From NCBI GenBank assembly GCA_900318375.1, contig ONKG01000010.1, positions 1 through 64,000 on the forward strand: a stretch of DNA of 64,000 nt, given 5' to 3'. The notes beneath the pieces are model-generated. The model was not told the DNA's origin and searched no databases. It worked only from the letters and a program-made list of their open reading frames with translations. This DNA is from an uncultured Lachnospiraceae bacterium. Its GTDB lineage: Bacteria > Bacillota > Clostridia > Lachnospirales > Lachnospiraceae. This document shows positions 48,507 through 57,155 of this stretch, in pieces. Made by a program: the position numbers and the translations under genes. Numbering within the stretch: the first letter of the stretch is position 1; each line of letters opens with the position of its first letter.

Positions 48507-49190
48507 ATGCAGCACTCGATTGTGAAGCAGGCATTTATAAAGACTGTGCCTGTGATGGCAGGTTATGTTGTTCTCGGAGCAGGATTCGGGATCCTTCTGC
48601 GAAATGCCGGATATGGAGTTCTCTGGGCGTTTGCGATGAGTCTCTTTATATATGCCGGGTCCATGCAGTATGTTGGTGTGAGCCTTATTACAGGGGGCGC
48701 ATCGATCTTTACGACGGCGCTGACCACTGTCATGGTCAATGCCAGACATCTTTTTTACAGTATTTCTATGGTGGACCGCTACAAGGATGCGGGAAAATAC
48801 AAACCTTATATGATCTTCGGACTGACGGATGAGACATATTCTCTTCTCTGTGACGGAAAAACCCCGGAGGGGGCGGATCCGGCTTACTATCGCTTCCTGG
48901 TATCTATTTTCAATCAGAGTTACTGGGTGACGGGGAGCGTGCTTGGGAGTCTGCTCGGAACAGTGCTGCCTTTTTCGACAGAGGGAATCGAGTTCTCCAT
49001 GACAGCCCTGTTCATAGCGTCGTTCACCGGGCAGTGGATGAGCACAGGGGACCATATTCCCGCTCTGACAGGCCTTCTGAGCACGCTTGTGTGTCTGGTG
49101 CTCTTCGGTCCGGACAGATTTCTGATTCCTGCTATGCTGCTGATCACGCTGGTCCTTACGCTGCTGCGCAGCAGAAGGGAGGAAGCATGA
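48507..49190 (+). CDS. azlC: AzlC-family branched-chain amino-acid exporter, large subunit
   Basis: A 227-residue membrane protein with about six to seven helices. AzlC motifs include FIKTVPVMAGYVVLGAGFG, FIYAGSMQYVGVSLI and VNARHLFYSISM. With AzlD it exports branched-chain amino acids and analogues. The ATG at 48507 has AAGGAAG six bases upstream; an upstream TTG in frame is less likely. Its stop overlaps the start of azlD (ATGA). The preceding terminator at 48216 and an AT-rich gap suggest its own promoter. Confidence 0.9.
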   Translation: MQHSIVKQAFIKTVPVMAGYVVLGAGFGILLRNAGYGVLWAFAMSLFIYAGSMQYVGVSLITGGASIFTTALTTVMVNARHLFYSISMVDRYKDAGKYKPYMIFGLTDETYSLLCDGKTPEGADPAYYRFLVSIFNQSYWVTGSVLGSLLGTVLPFSTEGIEFSMTALFIASFTGQWMSTGDHIPALTGLLSTLVCLVLFGPDRFLIPAMLLITLVLTLLRSRREEA

Positions 49191-49498
49191 GAGAAGCTGT
49201 TCTTGTTGCAGTCATGGCAGTCGGTACGATCCTGCTGCGCTTTCTGCCTTTCATTATATTCCGAAAGGAGACACCGCCCTATATCACTTACCTGGGGAAG
49301 GTGCTCCCTCCGGCGATCATCGGAATGCTGGTGATCTATTGCCTGAAAGATGTGAAGCTGACTGTGAGGCCTTACGGAATTCCTGAACTGATCGCGGCAG
49401 TCTGTGTGATCGGACTGCAGGTTTTCAGGCGCAATTCCCTCCTGAGTATCCTGGGCGGGACGATCATTTATATGGTGCTGGTCCAGGCGGTATTCTGA
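49187..49498 (+). CDS. azlD: AzlD-family branched-chain amino-acid exporter, small subunit
   Basis: A 103-residue membrane protein with three to four helices, typical of AzlD: VAVMAVGTILLRFLPFIIFR, YLGKVLPPAIIGMLVIYCL and GGTIIYMVLVQAVF. It pairs with AzlC to form the exporter. The ATG overlaps the azlC stop by four bases. The last 34 bases of the gene are tandemly duplicated downstream, leaving the coding end intact. Confidence 0.9.
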   Translation: MREAVLVAVMAVGTILLRFLPFIIFRKETPPYITYLGKVLPPAIIGMLVIYCLKDVKLTVRPYGIPELIAAVCVIGLQVFRRNSLLSILGGTIIYMVLVQAVF

Positions 49499-49562
49499 TT
49501 CAGATGGTCATTTATATGGTGCTGATCCAGGCGGTATTCTGATTCAGATGGTTATTTATATG
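49465..49562 (+). repeat. 44 bp tandem duplication of the azlD 3' end
   Basis: Units begin at 49465 and 49509 (CATTTATATGGTGCTG) and differ by a single G/A; a partial third copy (TATTTATATGG) begins near 49553. Copy one includes the azlD stop codon. Confidence 0.85.
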
Positions 49563-49852
49563 GCAGGGACAATCATTTTTAAGGCCCGGTAAAACGGCTG
49601 CTGACGATAGCGGGTAAAAGACGTAAAAAACTGCAGGCGGATGGTGAATGCATCATCTGCCTGCAGTTTTATCCTTCATCGCGCAAGACTCGCGAGAGAG
49701 TCTTGAATTATGACCGCTCAGTACAACTTCCTTTTCAGGGGGGCAGTACTGTGACGATTTTTGATTGATCACGCAAGACCCGCGGACGAGTCATTCATCT
49801 TCTCACGCCGGTACTCCGCAGGGCGGCAGTGTGAGAAGGCAGTAAAGACAGA
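49499..49852. other. 350 bp convergent intergenic region
   Basis: It holds the azlD duplication, the terminator at 49628-49670 and two loosely related stretches (GCAAGACTCGCG near 49683, GCAAGACCCGCG near 49773) with GCAGTACTGTGA- and GCGGCAGTGTGA-like ends. No gene recognised. Confidence 0.5.
49628..49670 (+). terminator. Rho-independent terminator of azlCD
   Basis: AAACTGCAGGC pairs with GCCTGCAGTTT, with GATG/CATC inside. TTTT follows. Confidence 0.75.
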
Positions 49853-51841
49853 TTACTGTGTCATTTCCACATAGAGTGCGCGGTACTGCTTCGCGGAGTT
49901 CTCCCAGGAGACATCCTTGGCCATGTCGCGCTGTACCATCTGATCCCAGCGCTCGCGCTCTGTGAAGTAAACGGTCTTGGCCCTGTTGATAGCATCCAGC
50001 AGGAGGCCGGCGTCATATCTGTCGAAAGTGAAGCCGTTGCCTTCGTTGGTGTACTCGTTGAAAGGCTCGACTGTATCCTTGAGACCGCCGGTCTCGCGGA
50101 CGATCGGCACGGTACCGTAGTGCATGCAGATCAGCTGTGTCAGGCCGCAGGGCTCGAACAGGGAAGGAACCAGAAGGGCATCGGAACCTGCGTAGATTTT
50201 GTGTGCTCTTCCTTCATCATACATGATGTTGGCGCAGAAGCTTCCCTTGTACTGATACTCATATCCGCGGAAGGAGTTCTCATACTCGTCATCGCCGGTA
50301 CCGAGAACAACGATCTGGGTGTTGCCGTCCATGACAGCGGGAACGATGGAGTTGATGAGATCGAGACCCTTCTGATTGGTCAGACGGGAGATGAGGCCGA
50401 TCACGAACTTGCCCTCGTCCTTTTCAAGGCCGAGCTCTTCCTGAAGGGCGAGCTTATTGGCTTTCTTTTTCTCGATAACTGTCTCGATATCATAAGGTGC
50501 TGCCAGCAGGGAATCATTTGCGGAATCCCACATACCGTAGTCGATACCGTTGATGATGCCGCGCAGCTTGCCGGAGTGATAGCGCAGATGCGCATCCAGG
50601 TTTTCGCCGAAGAAAGGTGTCTGGATTTCACCCGCATAGGTTCCGCTGACGGTGGTGATCATATTTGCATAGGTCAGGCCGCCCTTGAACATATTGGCGT
50701 CATTGTAACCCTGCTTGAGCGCGTCCTTGTTGAAGACATAATCCGGAAGGCCGGACCAGTACTGAATGGTCTTGATATCATAGATACCCTGGAAGCGCAG
50801 GTTGTGGATAGTAATCATGACCTTGGAGCGGCCGATCGGTGTATTTCCGAAGAACTCGCGGAGATAGACCGGAACGAGTCCTGCCTGCCAGTCGTGGCAG
50901 TGGATCACATCCGGAATCCAGTCCATGTAGTTGAGGGCCGCGAGAGCGGCTTTTCCGAAATAGCAGTACTTCGGAATATCGTCGATCAGGTTTGTGTAAG
51001 GCTTGCCTTCACTGAAAAATTCCTCATTGTCGATGAAATCATAGACAACGCCGTCCCAGACATATTCCATGATGCCGACATAGTAGGAACGGCCGTCCGC
51101 GCACAGATTCATTTCAAAGGCTCCGCGGTAGACCATCTTGTCCTGATACTGCTGGGGAATGCATTTATATCTGGGAAGAATGACCTTGACGTCGCAGTTC
51201 TGCGCGATCAGTGCCTTGGGAAGCGCGTACATGACATCGCCCAGACCGCCGGTCTTGACGAAGGGATAGCACTCAGAGCCGATAAAGGCGATGCTTCTTC
51301 TGGGCTGGGGGAGTTCGGGCTCAGCCGGAACTTCTTCGATGACTTCTGCGGGAGCTTCCTTCACTTCCTCGATGACTTCTGCGGGGGCTTCCTTCACCTC
51401 TTCGACTACAGGAGTTTCTTCTGTTTTTTTCTTTCTTGTGCGTTTTGCAGCCGGTTTTTTCTCAGCAGCAGGAGCATCCGCATCCGCTTTTTTCTTCCTT
51501 GTGGTTTTTGCCGCAGGCTTTTTCTCGGCGGCAGCCTCGGCGTCCTCTTTTTTCTTTGTTGTGCGCTTGGCGGCAGGTTTCTTCGCAGCGGCCTTCTCAA
51601 CCTTCTCATCCTTCTCGGCAGCGGCTTTCTTGCGCGTGCGTTTCTTCGGCGCGGGAGCAGCCTCTTCAGCGGGAGCAGCTTCCTGCGCAGGTGCAGCGGC
51701 GGCAGCTTCTGCGGGTACTTCTGCAGGTGCAGGAGCTTGTTCGGGTGCGGCAGCAGGTGCTTCAGCCTTTACCGCTTCCTCACTGGTGACAGCAGCTTTC
51801 TCAGCGGCAGTCAAATCGTTGAGATTATTCGTATCTGACAT
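49853..51841 (-). CDS. glgA: Glycogen synthase with histone-H1-like N-terminal extension
   Basis: A 662-residue protein. From about residue 185 it is a normal ADP-glucose-type (GT5) glycogen synthase: CYPFVKTGGLGDVMYALPKAL (ADP-glucose-binding KTGGL), VIHCHDWQAGLVPVYL, ISRLTNQKGLDLI and LFEPCGLTQLICMHYG with VRETGGLKD. The first 185 residues are an Ala/Pro/Glu stretch followed by repeated AAKKPAAKRTTKKK- and KKPAAKTTRKKK-type units, as in bacterial histone-H1-like tails, then EAPAEVIEEV repeats. Normal GlgA is about 480 residues. AGGAGGT precedes the ATG at 51841. No other glg genes adjoin. The tail is in one unbroken frame. Confidence 0.92.
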   Translation of the reverse strand: MSDTNNLNDLTAAEKAAVTSEEAVKAEAPAAAPEQAPAPAEVPAEAAAAAPAQEAAPAEEAAPAPKKRTRKKAAAEKDEKVEKAAAKKPAAKRTTKKKEDAEAAAEKKPAAKTTRKKKADADAPAAEKKPAAKRTRKKKTEETPVVEEVKEAPAEVIEEVKEAPAEVIEEVPAEPELPQPRRSIAFIGSECYPFVKTGGLGDVMYALPKALIAQNCDVKVILPRYKCIPQQYQDKMVYRGAFEMNLCADGRSYYVGIMEYVWDGVVYDFIDNEEFFSEGKPYTNLIDDIPKYCYFGKAALAALNYMDWIPDVIHCHDWQAGLVPVYLREFFGNTPIGRSKVMITIHNLRFQGIYDIKTIQYWSGLPDYVFNKDALKQGYNDANMFKGGLTYANMITTVSGTYAGEIQTPFFGENLDAHLRYHSGKLRGIINGIDYGMWDSANDSLLAAPYDIETVIEKKKANKLALQEELGLEKDEGKFVIGLISRLTNQKGLDLINSIVPAVMDGNTQIVVLGTGDDEYENSFRGYEYQYKGSFCANIMYDEGRAHKIYAGSDALLVPSLFEPCGLTQLICMHYGTVPIVRETGGLKDTVEPFNEYTNEGNGFTFDRYDAGLLLDAINRAKTVYFTERERWDQMVQRDMAKDVSWENSAKQYRALYVEMTQ

Positions 51842-52208
51842 AAATTGACCTCCTGTGAAAAAAGTGAATGGGAAAATGATTTGCAATATTCTTCAAAGTG
51901 AGTCTTGAAAGAAAGACAGATCATAATTGACCCGGACCGGATCAATTAAAAATATAATTAATAAAAATGTAAAAGTATTTTTCAATAATGTCAAGGGTCA
52001 ATAAAGAACAGGTCAGGCGGCCGCAAATGCCGGTGCAAATGCCTGTCCTGTTCAGAAAATCTTCTGATATTTATTATTACAATTTCACTGGAAAAAAGCA
52101 CCATTTAAGGCGGGAATATGGTATCATGCTTGTTACGGCGCACATTGACGAGACGGGGTCACTTGACCTCCTTTTGACCTTTACATCAAATAATACTACT
52201 GCTGGAAA
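51842..52208. other. 365 bp divergent intergenic region
   Basis: AT-rich left part (glgA promoter side), an isolated element end at 52139-52188, then the start of the alpha/beta hydrolase gene. No gene recognised. Confidence 0.5.
52139..52188. mobile_element. Degenerate solo right end of the MITE-like element
   Basis: CATTGACGAGACGG, then CTTTTGACCTTTACATCA, match the right arm at 6439-6488 with several changes. No left arm was found within 350 bases. The fragment ends 20 bases before the next start codon. Confidence 0.55.
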
Positions 52209-52982
52209 ATGGAAAAGAAACAAGGCAAAAACGGCAAAAAAGCCGGGAAACCGAAACCGGGTATGAGACAGGGCATTATACGGAATGCAGTGTTTGTTTT
52301 TGCTGCCGCGCTGCTGTTTTCTGCTGTCGTTTTTTATTGCTATGTGTCAGATTATTATAAGGCGGATCGGGCGGCGGCAGAGGCTCTGAAAACGGATGAG
52401 GTCTCGGTGGAAAAGACGGACTACGGATGGTATTTTGACGGACCGTCTGAAGACACCGCGCTGGTTTTTTATCCGGGAGGAAAGGTGGAGGAAACTGCCT
52501 ATGCTCCTCTGCTCCACAGCCTTGCAGCCGGGGGCGTGGATGTCTGCCTGGCAAAAATGCCCTTTCGTCTCGCAGTGCTTGACAGAGATGCCGCACGGGA
52601 TATGATAGAGATGTACAGTTACGAAAAATGGTACATTGGAGGACATTCGCTCGGAGGTGTGATGGCGGCTGATTTTGCTGCCGGAAACAGCGATCTTTTC
52701 GAGGGTGTGATCCTCCTGGCGGCCTATCCTGTCAAAGAGCTTCCTTGGCAGATGTCTGAACTCCTGCTGGTGGGTTCCGAAGACCGGGTCATAAGGATGG
52801 ATAAGGTTGAGGAGGGACGACAGTATGCGCCGGACTATTACGAGGAATACGTGATTGAAGGCGGCAATCATGCGCAATTCGGCAGTTACGGACGTCAGAA
52901 GGGAGACGGAACAGCAGCCATCACGCCGCAGCAGCAGATGCATGAGACGATTGATCGCATTATGGATTTTGTAAACAAATGA
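52209..52982 (+). CDS. Membrane-anchored alpha/beta-hydrolase
   Basis: A 257-residue protein. A basic N-terminus is followed by one membrane helix (NAVFVFAAALLFSAVVFYCYV, about 27-47), then an alpha/beta-hydrolase fold with the nucleophile elbow GGHSLGG (about 145-151), LVGSEDRVI (acid) and EGGNHAQFG (His). Similar proteins are annotated as alpha/beta-hydrolase family 5. The ribosome site is poor (CTGGA); an ATG at 52263 would remove the basic start but keep the helix. Its stop overlaps the dxs start (ATGA), so the three genes to 55902 form one operon. Confidence 0.82.
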   Translation: MEKKQGKNGKKAGKPKPGMRQGIIRNAVFVFAAALLFSAVVFYCYVSDYYKADRAAAEALKTDEVSVEKTDYGWYFDGPSEDTALVFYPGGKVEETAYAPLLHSLAAGGVDVCLAKMPFRLAVLDRDAARDMIEMYSYEKWYIGGHSLGGVMAADFAAGNSDLFEGVILLAAYPVKELPWQMSELLLVGSEDRVIRMDKVEEGRQYAPDYYEEYVIEGGNHAQFGSYGRQKGDGTAAITPQQQMHETIDRIMDFVNK

Positions 52983-54859
52983 GCAAATCAAAAAGAGGTC
53001 TTGAATTGGCACTTTTAGAGCGTATCAAAAAACCGAATGATATTAAGAAAATACCGCAGGATTCCTATGAGGACCTTGCAGCGGAGATCCGGCAGTTCCT
53101 GGTCGAGAAGGTCAGTAAAACGGGCGGTCATCTGGCCAGTAATCTGGGTGCAGTGGAACTGACCATGGCGCTGCATCTTTCCCTGAATCTGCCTGAGGAC
53201 AAGATCGTCTGGGATGTGGGACATCAGTCCTATACCCATAAGCTTCTGACAGGGCGCCGAAAAGAGTTTGATCATCTCCGGCAGTTCGGCGGAATGAGCG
53301 GTTTCCCCAAACGTAAGGAAAGCCCCTGTGATACCTTTGATACAGGGCACAGCTCCACTTCCATCAGCGCGGCGCTCGGAATGGTACGCGCCAGGGAACT
53401 GCGCGCGGAGCACAGGACGATCGTGGCAGTGATCGGAGACGGGGCGATGACTGGCGGACTGGCCTATGAAGCCCTCAATAACGTGTCGCATCTGTCCTCA
53501 AACCTGATCGTCATCCTCAATGACAACAGCATGTCGATTTCGAGGAATGTGGGCGGCATGCCCAGATATCTCAGCGATATCCGCACATCCAACGGCTATA
53601 TTCACCTGCGCGACAAAATCTACGATTCCCTCAATGATGCGCTCCCCATTGTGGCAAAGAGCATCAGCAAGGCCAAGCAGTCCCTGAAGACTCTGATGGT
53701 CCCCGGAATGTTTTTCGAGGATATGGACATCACTTATCTGGGACCGGTCGACGGCCACAATGTCAAGGATATGGTGAAGGCGATCGGCTATGCCAAGCGC
53801 GTCAATAAAGCAGTCCTGATTCATGTCTGTACAAAAAAAGGTATCGGTTACGGCCCCGCGGAAAAGAATCCTTCGAAGTTCCACGGAACACCGCCTTTCG
53901 ATATCGCGACCGGCGAGCCGAAGAAGAAGGCAAAAAAGCCATCCTACACGGAAACCTTCTCCTCTGCAATGCTGCGGCTCGCGGCAGAAGAGAAAGGACT
54001 GGTCGGCATCACTGCTGCCATGGAGGACGGGGTCGGTCTTCAGCGTTTCCACACCCGCTATCCCAACCGCTTTTTTGATGTGGGAATTGCGGAGCAGCAC
54101 GCGGTTACTTTTGCGGCGGGACTTGCGGCCGGCGGGATGAAACCGGTGGTCGCGGTTTATTCCACTTTCCTGCAGCGAGCCTATGACCAGATTGTCACGG
54201 ACGTATGTCTGCAGAAGCTTCCTGTCGTCTTTGCGATCGACCGGGCGGGAATTGTCGGCGCCGACGGCGAGACACATCAGGGGATTTTCGATCTTTCTTA
54301 TATGTCTTCAATTCCGGGAATGACGGTCATGGCTCCGAAAAACAGACGGGAACTTGCGGACATGCTTCGTTTCGCGATCGGTCTTGGATGTCCTGTTTCC
54401 ATCCGCTACCCCCGCGGAGACGCCTACGACGGGATCCGCTCCTGCTATGCTCCTCTTGAGCTTGGCCGGGCGGAAATGATCTGCGACGAGGGAGGCGTTC
54501 TTCTGCTGGCAGTGGGCAGTATGGTAAAGACCGCGGAAAAAGTCCGGGAGATACTGGCAGAGCAGGGAATCGTATGTTCCATTGCGAATGCACGCTTTGT
54601 AAGGCCTCTGGATACGGATCTGCTCCGCCGTGCGGCGGGATCATACTCCATGGTCGTGACCATGGAGGAAAACATCCGCAGCGGCGGTTTCGGGGAGCAT
54701 GTGGCTTCCTGGTATAAAGAAGAGGGAATCGACATACCTCTTCTGAATATTTCCATTCCTGACGGCTTTATCCAGCAGGGTACGCCGGAGGAACTGTACA
54801 GACTGACAGGAATTGACGCGGAATCCATTGCGTGTAAAATCATGGAAAAAACCAAATGA
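52979..54859 (+). CDS. dxs: 1-deoxy-D-xylulose-5-phosphate synthase
   Basis: A 626-residue thiamine-diphosphate enzyme joining pyruvate and glyceraldehyde 3-phosphate in the first step of the MEP isoprenoid pathway. Motifs: KTGGHLASNLGAVELTMALH, VGHQSYTHKLLTGR, the TPP-binding GDGAMTGGLAYEALNN, LGPVDGHN, the Glu-containing VGIAEQHAVTFAAG and DRAGIVGADGETHQG. Length is normal (about 620). It overlaps the upstream hydrolase and the downstream transporter by four bases each, showing coupled translation. Confidence 0.96.
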   Translation: MSKSKRGLELALLERIKKPNDIKKIPQDSYEDLAAEIRQFLVEKVSKTGGHLASNLGAVELTMALHLSLNLPEDKIVWDVGHQSYTHKLLTGRRKEFDHLRQFGGMSGFPKRKESPCDTFDTGHSSTSISAALGMVRARELRAEHRTIVAVIGDGAMTGGLAYEALNNVSHLSSNLIVILNDNSMSISRNVGGMPRYLSDIRTSNGYIHLRDKIYDSLNDALPIVAKSISKAKQSLKTLMVPGMFFEDMDITYLGPVDGHNVKDMVKAIGYAKRVNKAVLIHVCTKKGIGYGPAEKNPSKFHGTPPFDIATGEPKKKAKKPSYTETFSSAMLRLAAEEKGLVGITAAMEDGVGLQRFHTRYPNRFFDVGIAEQHAVTFAAGLAAGGMKPVVAVYSTFLQRAYDQIVTDVCLQKLPVVFAIDRAGIVGADGETHQGIFDLSYMSSIPGMTVMAPKNRRELADMLRFAIGLGCPVSIRYPRGDAYDGIRSCYAPLELGRAEMICDEGGVLLLAVGSMVKTAEKVREILAEQGIVCSIANARFVRPLDTDLLRRAAGSYSMVVTMEENIRSGGFGEHVASWYKEEGIDIPLLNISIPDGFIQQGTPEELYRLTGIDAESIACKIMEKTK

Positions 54860-55902
54860 TAAAAAGCGGAAAAATGCTGGGAAATATGCTCTTGCTGCTG
54901 ACCGCAGTGATCTGGGGCACAGCCTTTGTTTTCCAGCGGGTCGGGATGGATTCCATCGAACCGGTTACCTTCAATGCGGCGCGCATGTGGCTGGCGGCAG
55001 CCGCGATCGGACTTGCCGCTGTCCTGACGGGAAAAAAGAAGGATCCGGAAAATGGGATTCCCGATGCCGGATCAACGGATACACGGAACAAAGAACCGGG
55101 ACGGCGGAATGACACCCCTGATGCCGGATCAACGGATACACGGAACATCGAACCGGGACAGAGGAATGACATCCATGATGCCGGATTTACACCTGCATGG
55201 GACAAAGAGCAGAAACGGCGGAAAAATACGATCATCGGCGGCATTTGCTGCGGCTCTTTTCTCACAGCGGCCAGCCTGTTTCAGCAGATGGGCGTCGTAT
55301 ATACAACTGCGGGCAAGGCAGGATTTATCACGGCTATGTATATGCTGCTTGTCCCGATCATCAACTTTGTCTTTTTCAAAAAGAAAAACACCTGGCTGGT
55401 CTGGACAGGTGTTTTGATCGGCGTGATCGGTATGTATCTTCTGTGCATCAAAGACGGATTCAGTCTCGCGTACGGGGACACACTCGTCTGCATCTGCGCC
55501 CTGCTCTTCAGCGGTCATATCCTGTGCTGCGACCGTTTTGTACAGCTGGGGAACCCGATTCAGATTTCGGCGATTCAGTTTACGACAGCGGCTGTAATCT
55601 CCTCCGTCATCGCGTGGATCACAGAGGCGCCCTCGCCGGGGAAGATCATCTCGGCAGCCATCCCGATACTCTACTGCGGAATTGTCTCGGGCGGAATCGG
55701 CTACACACTGCAGATGGTCGCGCAGAAATATACGGACCCCACCATCGCATCGCTCCTTATGAGCCTGGAGTCGGTCTTTGCCGTGATCGCGGGCGCGATC
55801 CTTTTGGGAGAGCGCATGACATCCCGGGAACTTGCGGGATGCATCGTTATGTTTGCGGCGATCGTCCTGGTGCAGATCCCTCTTCCGGAGGGGCGCAAAT
55901 GA
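54856..55902 (+). CDS. DMT-superfamily (EamA) transporter with a repeat in a loop
   Basis: A 348-residue membrane protein with about ten helices in two EamA halves (TAVIWGTAFVFQRVGMDSIEP; GGICCGSFLTAASLFQQMGVV; GGIGYTLQMVAQKYTDPTIAS and SLESVFAVIAGAILLGERM). The loop between helices 2 and 3 is expanded by nearly three 19-residue repeats (DAGSTDTRNKEPGRRND), so the protein is about 45 residues longer than usual. Substrate unknown; DMT exporters move amino acids or metabolites. It is the third gene of the dxs operon and its 3' end overlaps the convergent deoR gene by 56 bases. Confidence 0.88.
   Translation: MIKSGKMLGNMLLLLTAVIWGTAFVFQRVGMDSIEPVTFNAARMWLAAAAIGLAAVLTGKKKDPENGIPDAGSTDTRNKEPGRRNDTPDAGSTDTRNIEPGQRNDIHDAGFTPAWDKEQKRRKNTIIGGICCGSFLTAASLFQQMGVVYTTAGKAGFITAMYMLLVPIINFVFFKKKNTWLVWTGVLIGVIGMYLLCIKDGFSLAYGDTLVCICALLFSGHILCCDRFVQLGNPIQISAIQFTTAAVISSVIAWITEAPSPGKIISAAIPILYCGIVSGGIGYTLQMVAQKYTDPTIASLLMSLESVFAVIAGAILLGERMTSRELAGCIVMFAAIVLVQIPLPEGRK
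55063..55190 (+). repeat. 57 bp in-frame tandem repeat inside the DMT transporter gene
   Basis: Units begin GATGCCGGAT at 55063, 55120 and 55177 (last partial). Each encodes 19 residues in a cytoplasmic loop. A period divisible by three keeps the frame. Confidence 0.85.
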
Positions 55903-56632
55903 CATTTTCCTGCTGCGCGTACCAGCTGTTGGGATAGCGGTCGGTGATGATCATGGCATCGGTGAATCCGGCAAAGCGGACCGGTGAGATGATATGGAAT
56001 TTTTCTGCGGTACACAGGACATAGCGCTCTCTGGACTGGGTGATCGCGCGCCCCTTGATGATTGCCTCATTGATATCGGGCGTGGTGAATCCGCTGTCGG
56101 AATTGACTCCGTTGGTTCCCATGAAGCATTTGGTAAAGTTGAAGGCCCGCAGCTCTTCACAGGCGGCGTTTCCGACAATTGCCTCTGTAACGCCTCGGAT
56201 CTCACCGCCGACCAGATTGACGCGGAAGCCGCGTCTGGCCAGCTCCAGCCCGTGGGCAACAGCATTTGTGACATAGACAGCAGAATATTCCTTTATATAG
56301 GGAATCATGGCACCGGTTGTCGTACCGGCATCAATATATACAAAATCATCCGGTTTGATCAAAGCAGCGGCATATCTTCCGATCCGCTGCTTTTCTTCTA
56401 TATTGACCGACTGCTTCTCGGAGACACCCTCCTCGCGCAGGTCGGTCTTATTATTTACAGACATAGCACCGCCGAAGACCCGGACCAGAAGTCCCTTGCT
56501 GTCCATCTCCTGCAGATCGCGGCGTACAGTAGATTCCGAGGCATGCAGAAGGCGGGTCAGCTCTGTGAGCGTTGTGCTCCCGTGGGTATCCAGAATCTGC
56601 AGAATCTGCTGTCGTCTCTGTTCGGCAAACAT
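55847..56632 (-). CDS. DeoR-family regulator, probable fructose operon repressor
   Basis: A 261-residue regulator with an N-terminal DeoR HTH (HGSTTLTELTRLLHASESTVRRDLQEMD, about 15-45) and the DeoR sugar-phosphate sensor domain (DFVYIDAGTTTGAMIPYIKE; GRAITQSRERYVLCTAEKF). Members of this group control fru operons in response to fructose 1-phosphate. It lies about 520 bases downstream of fruA, after a terminator, on the same strand, so it has its own promoter; the usual order fruR-fruK-fruA is changed. AAGGAG precedes the ATG. The 3' end overlaps the DMT transporter. Confidence 0.85.
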   Translation of the reverse strand: MFAEQRRQQILQILDTHGSTTLTELTRLLHASESTVRRDLQEMDSKGLLVRVFGGAMSVNNKTDLREEGVSEKQSVNIEEKQRIGRYAAALIKPDDFVYIDAGTTTGAMIPYIKEYSAVYVTNAVAHGLELARRGFRVNLVGGEIRGVTEAIVGNAACEELRAFNFTKCFMGTNGVNSDSGFTTPDINEAIIKGRAITQSRERYVLCTAEKFHIISPVRFAGFTDAMIITDRYPNSWYAQQENVICAPPEEGSAPGRSPQT

Positions 56633-56957
56633 AATGATCTCCTTTATCCTTCTCTGATTATTCTCTGATTATTCACTGAATGAGTACGCAGGGGCTTGTT
56701 TCAGGGACAAAGCGCAGAGCGATTTGCCGGGTACGCCCGCCGAGACTGCGAATACGTGCCGATCATAATGAATAAAGCTGCACGCTGTGCCGCCCGCGGC
56801 CTGCTGTTTTATTCATTATAATGCAGAAATCGGGGAAATTAAACCGAAGTCTGATTGGTTATGGATGAATTTGAATGTTTTGGTATGCTTTGACGGAAAT
56901 AGGTACAGGCTGTACAGGAGCCGGCCTGAAAGCCCGGCCTAACAGAATAAAGCAGAA

Positions 56958-57005
56958 AATATTCACGGTAATATTCACGGAAATATTCATAGAAATATTC
57001 ACGGA
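56958..57005. repeat. Short tandem repeat AATATTCACGGA
   Basis: Four copies of (A)AATATTCACGG(T/A), the third reading AATATTCATAGA. Directly next to the fruA terminator. Confidence 0.7.
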
Positions 57006-57042
57006 AAAAAGAGACCCGCGGAGAATTTGATCTTCGCGGGCC
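57004..57042 (-). terminator. Terminator of fruK-fruA
   Basis: On the minus strand GCCCGCG pairs with CGCGGGT across AAGATCAAATTCTC, followed by CTCTTTTTT. Confidence 0.75.
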
Positions 57043-57155
57043 TGTTTTGTGCCTTAGTATATTCTGCTGTGCCGGATGCTTCATTTTCCGGTGATCACGG
57101 GTACAGAGCTTTGGATCACTGCAATCCGCAGTTTCTTTTCAGAGGAAGTAATCTC

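Larger units (their letters stand above)
56633..57155. other. 520 bp intergenic region between fruA and deoR
   Basis: It holds the promoter side of deoR (repeated CTCTGATTATT), an imperfect palindrome around 56770-56825 (TAATGAATAAA ... TTTATTCATTATAATG), a 12-16 bp repeat at 56958-57005 and the fruA terminator. No gene recognised. Confidence 0.55.

Noticed and set aside
50120..51838. Long plus-strand ORF opposite glgA
   Set aside because: Antisense shadow of glgA and its repetitive tail.
56839..57084. Minus-strand ORF with FREYF repeats
   Set aside because: Comes from the AATATTCACGGA tandem repeat and overlaps the fruA terminator.
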